In this document: positions 6,663 to 12,625 of the stretch, one piece after another
Layout: each line of letters opens with the position of its first letter
Position numbering within the stretch: the first letter of the stretch is position 1
Assembly: GCA_043810355.1 (NCBI GenBank)
Contig: JBDROB010000073.1
Coordinates: 1 to 15,648 of the forward strand
Source of the DNA: JAZDHV01 sp043810355
GTDB taxonomy: Archaea > Nanobdellota > Nanobdellia > Woesearchaeales > JAGVYU01
Direction: 5' to 3'
DNA length: 15,648 bases
Position numbers and translations under genes: made by a program
Notes under the pieces: generated by a model
What the model saw: only the letters and a program-made list of their open reading frames with translations
Databases searched by the model: none
Told to the model about the DNA's origin: nothing

Positions 6663-7211
6663 ATGACTAAAACAGAAGAAAACCTAAAACAGGCCTTTTC
6701 CGGCGAAAGCCAGGCCAGGAACAAATATACATATTTTGCAAAGGTTGCAAGAAATCAGGGCTACCATTATATAGCAAAAGTATTTGAAGAGACTGCTGTC
6801 AATGAGCAGCAGCATGCAAAAGATGAGTTCAAGCTTCTGAAAGGGATAGGAGACACAGCAGCTAACCTGAAATCTGCAATTGAAGGCGAGCATTATGAGA
6901 ACACAGAGATGTACCCAAAAATGCAGAAGGATGCAGAGGAAGAGGGAAATAAGGAAGCTGCCACTCTTTTCAAGGAAATCTCAGAAGTTGAAAAAGAGCA
7001 TGAAGAGAGGTATAAGAAGCTCTTGGAAATGGTTGAGAAAGGAACAGTTTACAAAAGAGATAAGCCGATAAGGTGGAAGTGCTCAAAATGCGGATATATT
7101 CATGAAGGCACAGAGCCTCCTGATAAATGCCCGTCATGCAAGCATGCAAAGGAATATTATGAGCCAGAATGCTTGTGCTTTAGCAAGGACTGCAAATGCT
7201 GCAATCCTTAG
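6663..7211 (+). CDS. rbr: Rubrerythrin with an added Cys-rich C-terminal tail
   Basis: Cytosolic diiron peroxidase that reduces hydrogen peroxide to water. Residues 1-125 are the ferritin-like four-helix domain with ligand motifs SGESQARNKY (Glu15), NEQQH (Glu48, His51), a Glu pair near 75-82 and EVEKEH (Glu110, His113). Residues 138-162 are a rubredoxin domain CSKCGY...CPSC (Cys140, 143, 156, 159) that feeds electrons to the diiron site. Beyond the normal end of the family there is a tail of about 14 residues with five more cysteines (ECLCFSKDCKCC), which is unusual. The start has Shine-Dalgarno GGGGT 7 nt upstream. It is the first gene of the oxidative-stress cluster; the TAG stop (7209-7211) lies inside the Shine-Dalgarno of the next gene. 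Confidence 0.96.
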   Translation: MTKTEENLKQAFSGESQARNKYTYFAKVARNQGYHYIAKVFEETAVNEQQHAKDEFKLLKGIGDTAANLKSAIEGEHYENTEMYPKMQKDAEEEGNKEAATLFKEISEVEKEHEERYKKLLEMVEKGTVYKRDKPIRWKCSKCGYIHEGTEPPDKCPSCKHAKEYYEPECLCFSKDCKCCNP

Positions 7212-7218
7212 GTGAAAA

Positions 7219-7737
7219 ATGGTAAGACTATACAGATGCAGGATATGCGGTGATCCGCACATTGGTGATAAGGCTCCTGACAGATGTCCGCATTGCGGAG
7301 CATACAGTAATTTCATGGTCGAAGCTAAAGATTACAAAGAGACTTTTGATGTTGAATTAACTGAAAAAGACAGGAAAAATGTCGAAAAGGCATTTCAGCT
7401 TGAGATCAGCAATGCTGCATTCTATCTATGCTCAGCAAAAAAAGTTGAGGATGTAGAATGCTCAAACCTTTTTAAGGCTTTAGGAAAAGTTGAGACAGAG
7501 CATGCATCAATCTGGAAAAAGATACTGAAGCTTGATTCAATCCCTAAAGGAGATGACACTTGTACAGATGATATGAAGCAGGATCTTCAGCAGTCTCATG
7601 AAAGGGAAGAGAGGGCAATCAAATTTTATTCCCAAGCAGCAGCAGAATCTGACAACATCAGGGTCAAGCAGATATTTCATGCACTGGTGCAGGTTGAGAC
7701 AGACCATCTACAGCTTTCAGAGCAGAGGTTGAAATGA
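7219..7737 (+). CDS. Reverse rubrerythrin (N-terminal rubredoxin, C-terminal diiron domain)
   Basis: Second peroxide-reducing rubrerythrin, with the domain order swapped: a rubredoxin-like domain CRICGDPHIGDKAPDRCPHC at residues 7-26 comes first, and a ferritin-like domain follows from about 45 to 172. Diiron ligands are visible as LEISNAAFY (Glu62), KVETEH (Glu92, His95), HEREERAIKFY (Glu130/131) and QVETDH (Glu160, His163), so the site looks complete. In studied anaerobes, reverse rubrerythrins serve as oxygen or peroxide reductases; here that role is inferred. The start is set by AGGTGA (7210-7215), which overlaps the stop of rbr and ends 4 nt before the ATG, so the two genes share one mRNA. 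Additional cysteines at 71, 81 and 115 have no obvious ligand role. Confidence 0.93.
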   Translation: MVRLYRCRICGDPHIGDKAPDRCPHCGAYSNFMVEAKDYKETFDVELTEKDRKNVEKAFQLEISNAAFYLCSAKKVEDVECSNLFKALGKVETEHASIWKKILKLDSIPKGDDTCTDDMKQDLQQSHEREERAIKFYSQAAAESDNIRVKQIFHALVQVETDHLQLSEQRLK

Positions 7738-7793
7738 AATTTGGTTTATCTATGAAATTTGATGTTAGATATGACAATTTAAAGGTGATATGA

Positions 7794-8021
7794 TTGGCAA
7801 GTGTTACACAATTGGCATATTACAATCTTTTTGGATTGTCTGTGATTGCATGGTTAGGGATCATCACCCTGTTATCAATTATCCTGACTGCCATGATTCC
7901 GATGTTAGGCAAAAAAGGGTACTTTAAGAATTATCTGAAAAAACATAAGGCAATGGCATTTTTTTCAATATCTTTAGCCATTATACATGCAATCTTTGTT
8001 ATTGGCTCAAGGTTTAAATGA
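7794..8021 (+). CDS. 75-aa two-helix membrane protein with an H-x13-H helix
   Basis: Small integral membrane protein between reverse rubrerythrin and superoxide reductase. The start is TTG: GGTGAT (7784-7789) ends 4 nt before it, a TGA stop (7791-7793) immediately precedes it, and the frame continues well. Two hydrophobic helices (about 12-37 and 52-70) are joined by a basic loop. The second helix begins at His51 and contains His65, 13 residues apart. H-x13-H within one helix is the heme-ligand spacing of ferric reductase/NOX-type b cytochromes, where two such helices hold two hemes. One copy per chain would need a dimer to build that site. Given its neighbours, I infer a possible quinol- or heme-linked electron donor for the peroxidases. 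I cannot place it in a named family. Confidence 0.7.
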   Translation: MASVTQLAYYNLFGLSVIAWLGIITLLSIILTAMIPMLGKKGYFKNYLKKHKAMAFFSISLAIIHAIFVIGSRFK

Positions 8022-8066
8022 CATCTCTCAAAATTTGATTTGAAAATATTGAAGGAGGTAAAAATC

Positions 8067-8450
8067 ATGGCAGAAAAAGGACAAATCTATAAATGTGAAG
8101 TTTGCGGTAATGTTGTTTCAGTGTTTGAGGCTGGTTCAGGAGATCTTGTTTGCTGCGGTCAGATGATGAAACTGCAGGTTGCAAAGACAGCAGCTGAGGA
8201 AGGTAAAGAAAAGCATGTTCCAGTGGTTGAAATAAATGGGAATAATGTAAAAGTTAAGGTTGGAAGCATTCCACATCCAATGGAAGACAAGCATTATATC
8301 TCAATAATTCAGGTGTTAAAAGATGGGAAAGTGGTTTTCTGCAAAAAACTGATGCCTGGACAAGAACCAGAGGCAGAGTTCCAGATGGATGACACTGAAA
8401 ACCTGACAGCAAGGGAATACTGCAATCTTCATGGGCTTTGGACTTCATGA
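8067..8450 (+). CDS. dfx: Desulfoferrodoxin (two-iron superoxide reductase)
   Basis: Cytosolic enzyme that reduces superoxide to hydrogen peroxide without making oxygen. The N-terminal desulforedoxin domain (residues 1-36) has C10xxC13 and the vicinal pair C29-C30 for the FeCys4 centre. The catalytic domain has the Fe(His)4Cys ligands His50 (in EKHVP), His70 and His76 (in HPMEDKH), Cys119 and His122 (in CNLHG), plus the Glu48-Lys49 pair that guides substrate. The start is the ATG at 8067 (127 aa, the usual family length), because GGAGGT (8054-8059) lies 7 nt upstream; an in-frame TTG at 8040 would place the ribosome site inside the gene. It lies 45 nt after the small membrane protein. Its product, peroxide, is the substrate of the rubrerythrins encoded upstream. 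Confidence 0.97.
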   Translation: MAEKGQIYKCEVCGNVVSVFEAGSGDLVCCGQMMKLQVAKTAAEEGKEKHVPVVEINGNNVKVKVGSIPHPMEDKHYISIIQVLKDGKVVFCKKLMPGQEPEAEFQMDDTENLTAREYCNLHGLWTS

Positions 8451-8513
8451 AAGACTGTTTGATTAATTTGATATTGGAATCTTGTATCAACAAAATATTG
8501 GAGGCTAAGAAAG

Positions 8514-8978
8514 ATGAAAGAATTCATACAATCAATATTTCAAGGAGCGGTATTCAAAGAACAAGCAGCAAGAAAATTATATGTAAACCTATCTAATAGG
8601 ACAACAAATGATTTGATCAAACAATTATTTCTTAGATTAGCTGCTGAAGAATCTGTCCATGAGAATCTTTTCAAGAAGATGAGACCTGATATATTGAATA
8701 TTGTAAACAAGGCACCATTAGAGAATCTTAATCTTTTGAATAATCTGACAAGTACTGAACTGATTGATTATGACAAAGAAGAGATTAATAATGCTCTTGA
8801 TTATGCAATAACTCAGGAACAAAATGCAATTAATGACTATTCTATTCTTATCAATCACCTTGATTTTGGTGAAAACAGGGAAGCAATCCAGGAAATAGTC
8901 AACCAAGAGACTCGCCATAAGAACCTACTACAAAAGACTAAATTAGAATTCAATGACAATGATTGGAAGAAGTTGTGA
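8514..8978 (+). CDS. Rubredoxin-less diiron ferritin-like protein (erythrin type)
   Basis: Four-helix ferritin-like protein of 154 aa with a full set of diiron ligand motifs: KEQAARKLY (Glu16), AAEESVHENL (Glu46, His49), QEQNAINDY (Glu102) and NQETRHKNLL (Glu132, His135). There is no rubredoxin domain, so electrons must come from a partner, perhaps the rubredoxin domains of the two rubrerythrins upstream. Peroxide or oxygen reduction, or iron storage, are the likely roles; the sequence alone does not choose. Shine-Dalgarno GGAGG (8500-8504) is 9 nt before the ATG. It is the last gene of the oxidative-stress cluster, 63 nt after superoxide reductase, and is followed by a T-rich tract. Confidence 0.85.
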   Translation: MKEFIQSIFQGAVFKEQAARKLYVNLSNRTTNDLIKQLFLRLAAEESVHENLFKKMRPDILNIVNKAPLENLNLLNNLTSTELIDYDKEEINNALDYAITQEQNAINDYSILINHLDFGENREAIQEIVNQETRHKNLLQKTKLEFNDNDWKKL

Positions 8979-9006
8979 TAATTAAATCAATACTTAATAT
9001 CATATT

Positions 9007-9028
9007 AATTTCTTTTTATTTAATTTTT
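9007..9028 (+). terminator. T-rich tract, candidate terminator of the oxidative-stress operon
   Basis: A T-rich run (ATTTCTTTTTATTTAATTTT) about 30 nt after the last gene of the cluster and before the TATA element of the next gene. Archaeal RNA polymerase can stop at U-tracts without a hairpin. No stem is visible. Confidence 0.4.
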
Positions 9029-9043
9029 GGTAAAATCATATAT

Positions 9044-9053
9044 CTTTTTAAAG
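9044..9053 (+). promoter_or_regulatory. TATA-like element of the gene at 9075
   Basis: CTTTTTAAAG is centred about 26 nt before the ATG at 9075, which has no Shine-Dalgarno. This predicts a leaderless transcript. Confidence 0.5.
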
Positions 9054-9074
9054 TGATTTTCATTCTCAATACCT

Positions 9075-9620
9075 ATGGATACAAATACAGAAGTAAGTGA
9101 GCCTATTGAATTAATACAACTAAAGGCTAGACTGACTGACCACACCCAAAATCATTTAGGACCAAGAAATCAGGCAGTATTCAGTCGAGGATTAGAATTT
9201 ATTATGCCAAAAACTCTTGGCTTTGGGATTCAGTTGACAGATTTAGTTGATTATTTAGCAAGAAAATCTGATTTAAGTATCACTTTAAGTAATATGTTTA
9301 AAGCAGGAAGATTTCATGGAAATAATCCTAATTCAGAGTTTTTTTCAGATATGCCAATAGAATTAATACTAAGATTAGGCAATTATTATACATGTGTTGA
9401 AGATAAATGCCATAAATATAGTCTTGATATGATCGACTGTTTGTACGGGACTCCAATTATAGGGAAAGATGATTTTTTTGATTCAAGTTTTTTTGATTCT
9501 AAAGTTAGCCTGAATTTTCTTGGCATAGGGGTCCTAGTTTCAAAAGATATACCAGATGAAGTCAAGAGGATTTGCATGGCTTACAGGGAAATTAAAAGGT
9601 ATGTAAAAGAGTCTAAATAG
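9075..9620 (+). CDS. Hypothetical protein, first of two tandem paralogs
   Basis: 181-aa soluble protein of a family I do not recognise. It is clearly related to the next gene in the C-terminal half. Shared landmarks are CHKYSLDMID at 112-121 (CHEYELDLID in the neighbour), a lysine-aspartate pair ten residues on (KD), a Gly-Ile segment, IPDEVKR at 159-165 (LPDEVDR), and an AYxxxxxxVK ending. In the N-terminal half, the stretch IMPKTLGFGIQL aligns loosely with MIIPPGFCVSL. Cys112-His113 is conserved but there is no full metal-site pattern. No signal peptide or TM is visible. A TATA element 26 nt upstream and the lack of a Shine-Dalgarno suggest a leaderless mRNA. Nothing in the context indicates a function. 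Confidence 0.72.
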   Translation: MDTNTEVSEPIELIQLKARLTDHTQNHLGPRNQAVFSRGLEFIMPKTLGFGIQLTDLVDYLARKSDLSITLSNMFKAGRFHGNNPNSEFFSDMPIELILRLGNYYTCVEDKCHKYSLDMIDCLYGTPIIGKDDFFDSSFFDSKVSLNFLGIGVLVSKDIPDEVKRICMAYREIKRYVKESK

Positions 9621-9638
9621 AAATAATACCAAAAAAAC

Positions 9639-9648
9639 ATATTTAAAA
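9639..9648 (+). promoter_or_regulatory. TATA-like element of the gene at 9673
   Basis: ATATTTAAAA is centred about 29 nt before the ATG at 9673, with no Shine-Dalgarno between them. The second paralog therefore seems to have its own promoter rather than relying on the first. Confidence 0.4.
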
Positions 9649-9672
9649 AAAATTCAAATTGGATAATTAAGA

Positions 9673-10173
9673 ATGAAACCAACAACCCGACCTTTAACAG
9701 AGATTGAAGCTCAGATCTTAATTCTTAGCGAAAGATATCCTGATGATGCGTATATTCTCAAAAAAGCCTTTACAATGATAATACCCCCTGGTTTTTGTGT
9801 TTCTTTGGGTGAGTGTTTTGATCTTTTGCTTAATCCTGAAGATTTTGAACAATTCTTAGATAATAATGAATTAAGTAATTTAGGGAGGGAAAGAAGAAGA
9901 GATCAATTTTATACAAAGCTTCCATATGGAATAACTGTAAAAATATCAGAATTCTTGTATGCTGTCAAAAATACATGTCATGAATATGAACTTGATTTAA
10001 TAGATTCTCGTAATGGTGAATTAGTTGCCAGTAAAGATGTTATTTATAAACCAACTACAGGTATTGGGGATCTTGCAATTGGGAAAGTCCAAATAATTGA
10101 TTTGCCTGATGAAGTTGACAGGGTGATAAAAGCATACAAATCATTAGAAGATCATGTTAAACCTAAAAAATGA
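9673..10173 (+). CDS. Hypothetical protein, second of two tandem paralogs
   Basis: 166-aa soluble protein, paralog of the gene 52 nt upstream. The best-aligned parts are CHEYELDLID (102-111), SKD (120-122), the LPDEVDR segment (144-150) and the C-terminal AYKSLEDHVK. The N-terminal half has diverged strongly, and the region between the two shared motifs is 5 residues shorter than in the partner. It is rich in Asp/Glu and Arg/Lys around 54-80, with no TM segment. The arrangement is a tandem duplication with a separate promoter for each copy. The gene converges with map (59-nt gap). Family and function unknown to me. Confidence 0.72.
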   Translation: MKPTTRPLTEIEAQILILSERYPDDAYILKKAFTMIIPPGFCVSLGECFDLLLNPEDFEQFLDNNELSNLGRERRRDQFYTKLPYGITVKISEFLYAVKNTCHEYELDLIDSRNGELVASKDVIYKPTTGIGDLAIGKVQIIDLPDEVDRVIKAYKSLEDHVKPKK

Positions 10174-10232
10174 TTAACATATTTAAATAAGATAATAACA
10201 ACAACAATAATATAAAAAACTCAAGAGAATTT

Positions 10233-11126
10233 TTAATCCAATTTTGTCAAAATCTCTAACTCCCCATCCTTATCTAAATAAAAAGAATGTTCTGCTTGAC
10301 TTACCAACCCTTTGTTTTTGTCAGGAAGTGGTGCATATTTTCTTATTGATCCAACTGCCATTAATTCTTTTAATGCAAAATTGACCTTAAACAATGGAAA
10401 TTTCTTTGTTAGCCATCTTGTTGTAAAAGGAAGGTTATTATATTTATCAATCTCTTTAAGCACTTGCCTTGTTATCTGGCTTCTTATAGGTTTTCTCTCG
10501 ACAAAAGAGAATATGTTTGCATGCTCTGTCTCATGGATCATTCCAGCACCAGTTGTTGCAAATGGCTCGATTGCAAAGACACTGTCTTTTTCAAGCTCTT
10601 CATCATCTTCTGTGTCATAATTTGGGATTGTTGGAGGAGTATGAACTTCAAAGACTCCAAGCCCATGTCCTCCTAAATTCCTGATAGGCACAAATCCCAT
10701 ATTCTCTATTGTTATCTGTATGGATTTGCCAATTGCACTCAATCTTAATTCACCTGATTGAATTGTCTTTATCGCCATCTCAAGTGCCATCCTGCTGGCT
10801 TTAACCAATTTCTCATTTTTACCAGAGAGATCAACAGTGCATGCAGTGTCTCCAATGCATCCATCAATATGCACTCCAACATCTAAGCAGACTATCTGGT
10901 CTTCAAAGATGATATCCTCATCTGGATCAACTGTAAAATGAGCTGCAACATCATTAAGAGCCATCTGTGGTGGAAATGCAGGTTCTGCACCTAACTCTTT
11001 TATTTTAGCTTCAATTTTTTCAGTAACATCTTTGTAACTAGCTCCTTTGACTATCAGTTTCCTGCCATATTCAAGAACTTCTGCAGCAATCTTGCCAGCT
11101 TTTCTCCATTTGTCAATATCTTCCAT
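10233..11126 (-). CDS. map: Methionine aminopeptidase, type II (archaeal)
   Basis: Removes the initiator methionine from nascent proteins in the cytosol. At 297 aa it is the usual archaeal length. The five metal ligands of the pita-bread fold are present: Asp82 (CLDVG), Asp93 (GCIGDTA), His154 (GGHG), Glu187 (AIEPF) and Glu279 (QAEHSF). The substrate-binding His63 (AAHFT) and His162 (EVHTPP) are also visible. Residues about 195-265 form the helical insert that defines type II. The start ATG at 11126 has no Shine-Dalgarno; a TATA element about 25 nt upstream predicts leaderless initiation. It is the last gene of the minus-strand block, 101 nt after the signal peptidase gene, with a T-run (minus strand, about 10213-10219) just past its end. 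Confidence 0.97.
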   Translation of the reverse strand: MEDIDKWRKAGKIAAEVLEYGRKLIVKGASYKDVTEKIEAKIKELGAEPAFPPQMALNDVAAHFTVDPDEDIIFEDQIVCLDVGVHIDGCIGDTACTVDLSGKNEKLVKASRMALEMAIKTIQSGELRLSAIGKSIQITIENMGFVPIRNLGGHGLGVFEVHTPPTIPNYDTEDDEELEKDSVFAIEPFATTGAGMIHETEHANIFSFVERKPIRSQITRQVLKEIDKYNNLPFTTRWLTKKFPLFKVNFALKELMAVGSIRKYAPLPDKNKGLVSQAEHSFYLDKDGELEILTKLD

Positions 11127-11145
11127 AAAATATAAGAAAAACCTG

Positions 11146-11158
11146 TTATATAAAAAAC
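11146..11158 (-). promoter_or_regulatory. TATA element of map
   Basis: Minus-strand GTTTTTTATATAA is centred about 25 nt before the ATG at 11126, the distance expected between a TATA box and the start site of a leaderless mRNA. Confidence 0.5.
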
Positions 11159-11227
11159 TTGTTGAAATTATAAATTATTAATTGCAATATTTAAAATATC
11201 TAGAAAATCAGGATAATTATAAAGAGT

Positions 11228-11788
11228 TCAATAAATAATCATGACAAGAACTCTTTTGATTTGCTCAAACCTTACTTTTTCAGGATCTTCAATATTAGAA
11301 TTGTCTCCTTTCATTATTGCAAACCATCCTGAGTCATCTTCTCCAATCTCAACAACTCTATGGATAATAATATCATTATCCTGATTTTCATAACTTGCGA
11401 TATCCCCTACATGGATATCAAACCTTGATTCAGGAACAATCTCAATTGCATGTGTCCCATAATCAATGACTGGATCCATAGAGTTTGTATTTGAGAAAGT
11501 TGCCCATTCTGGATTCTCTAGATGGATTATTATCTTGTCAGGATATACTTCAATCTGTTCTTCTTTTATCCAGTCATAAGGGCTTGGCTGCTCTTTTAAT
11601 TGTTTTTCAAAATATACCATATTTGTGGAGGGATCAACTCTTATTGAGTCAAACAAACCCAAGCCTTGCTCTGGATTCAAGAAAAATAATAGGGTTTTTC
11701 CGCTTCTATTGATATATGTGCTGTAAACTGTTCCAGAAATGACTAAGGCTATAAGAAAGACAAATCCGATAAGCAATTTCTTGTTCAT
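11228..11788 (-). CDS. Signal peptidase I family protein (S26, SEC11-like)
   Basis: Membrane-anchored serine protease that cleaves signal peptides on the outer face of the membrane. A single N-terminal TM helix (about 5-24) is followed by the catalytic domain. Visible motifs are TNSMDP with the nucleophile Ser103; DIIIHRVV with His143, the residue that replaces the bacterial Lys in archaeal and ER-type enzymes; and KGDNS with Asp162. About 75 residues separate the TM helix from the nucleophile, far more than in typical archaeal SPases, where the Ser is close to the membrane. There is no C-terminal TM. The ATG has Shine-Dalgarno GGGGTG (11793-11798) 4 nt upstream. Its substrate range could be unusual because of the inserted segment, but the catalytic residues look intact. 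Confidence 0.88.
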   Translation of the reverse strand: MNKKLLIGFVFLIALVISGTVYSTYINRSGKTLLFFLNPEQGLGLFDSIRVDPSTNMVYFEKQLKEQPSPYDWIKEEQIEVYPDKIIIHLENPEWATFSNTNSMDPVIDYGTHAIEIVPESRFDIHVGDIASYENQDNDIIIHRVVEIGEDDSGWFAIMKGDNSNIEDPEKVRFEQIKRVLVMIIY

Positions 11789-11829
11789 TCAGCACCCCTA
11801 TTACCAATCACAATCAATAAATATATGTT

Positions 11830-11843
11830 TTATAGTACTATAA
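11830..11843. promoter_or_regulatory. 14-bp perfect palindrome upstream of the signal peptidase gene
   Basis: TTATAGTACTATAA, a perfect 14-bp palindrome, lies about 42-55 bp before the ATG at 11788. A minus-strand TATA-like GTTTATATATAA is at 11856-11867, so transcription would begin within or beside the palindrome, a position suited to repression. A second TATA-like stretch (ATATATTTAT, about 11818-11827) lies closer to the gene. Confidence 0.4.
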
Positions 11844-11892
11844 GGTGGTAACAAGTTATATATAAACATTGCTATTATTACCCTATGAATTT

Positions 11893-11915
11893 TATAGATG
11901 CATTAAGCATTTATA
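11893..11915 (-). terminator. Hairpin after the YjdF-like gene
   Basis: TATAGATGC (11893-11901), loop ATTAA, GCATTTATA (11907-11915): a 9-bp stem with one G-U type pair, 10 nt past the stop of the YjdF-like gene on the minus strand. No strong U-tract follows, so it may be an RNA 3'-end structure rather than an intrinsic terminator. Confidence 0.3.
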
Positions 11916-11924
11916 GAGAATTAT

Positions 11925-12563
11925 TCACTTCTTAAACAATCTTGGATTATGCTTAATAAACCATTTCTCAAAGCTCTTGAAAAAGTCAAACCTGCCCTTA
12001 AGATAAAGATACCCAAGAGCAGAAACAATCAATGCACCAAACATGTCAACAATCAGGTCCCACATTGTGTCCACTAATCCTGATTTCTGCATATTAAACC
12101 CAAACAATGAATCCATTGAGAACTCAAATATCTCCCACACAACTCCTATTGCAATGGCAAAACTGAATGAAAAGATTGCAACAAACATTGGTGACAGGTC
12201 TAGTTTAATCTTTCTCTGCTCATTCAGGATATAAACAAGTGAGAATCCGATTATGCCTATGATTATTCCTGATAAAGCATGCAGCATCAGGTCCCACCAC
12301 CAAAATACATAATAGAATTTATGGACTTCACCTAGATACATTGAGAATATGATAAATATTAATATGAGAATCTCAAATTCGCTAGGATAGTCTATCCGAA
12401 ATCTTTTCTCAAATAATGATGGTAGAAAAGTCAGGAATAACGTGATCACAATAAACGCCAGATTTATCCAATCCTGCTTATAGACTGCAAAAATACCTGC
12501 ACCAACTAGAATTACCCTAAACACTAATGGGATCCATAATTTAACCTTATCTATACGGTCCAT
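11925..12563 (-). CDS. YjdF/DUF2238-like six-helix membrane protein
   Basis: Integral membrane protein of 212 aa with about six helices (near 12-29, 32-50, 63-80, 92-113, 126-146 and 168-189). Charged residues sit inside or at helix ends: WWDLMLHALSG (Asp91, His95), VVWEIFEF (Glu144, Glu147) and DTMWDLIVDMFGA (Asp165, Asp169, Asp173). This set of polar membrane residues matches the YjdF/DUF2238 family of uncharacterised inner-membrane proteins as I remember it; the catalytic or transport role of that family is not known to me. The ATG has no Shine-Dalgarno but a TATA element (minus CCTTATATACTT, 12583-12594) centred 26 nt upstream, so it is probably leaderless with its own promoter. It follows fttA by 62 nt. 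Confidence 0.75.
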   Translation of the reverse strand: MDRIDKVKLWIPLVFRVILVGAGIFAVYKQDWINLAFIVITLFLTFLPSLFEKRFRIDYPSEFEILILIFIIFSMYLGEVHKFYYVFWWWDLMLHALSGIIIGIIGFSLVYILNEQRKIKLDLSPMFVAIFSFSFAIAIGVVWEIFEFSMDSLFGFNMQKSGLVDTMWDLIVDMFGALIVSALGYLYLKGRFDFFKSFEKWFIKHNPRLFKK

Positions 12564-12582
12564 TATATATTTTAGAATTGAT

Positions 12583-12594
12583 AAGTATATAAGG
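12583..12594 (-). promoter_or_regulatory. TATA element of the YjdF-like gene
   Basis: Minus-strand CCTTATATACTT is centred 26 nt before the ATG at 12563, which lacks a Shine-Dalgarno motif. Confidence 0.5.
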
Positions 12595-12625
12595 TTTTTT
12601 ACTCAATATTACTAATTTAATATTA

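Noticed and set aside
11885..11935. Short plus-strand frame (16 codons) behind a TATA-like element at 11856-11867
   Set aside because: Too short, overlaps the 3' end of the YjdF-like gene, and the TATA element serves the minus-strand signal peptidase gene equally well.
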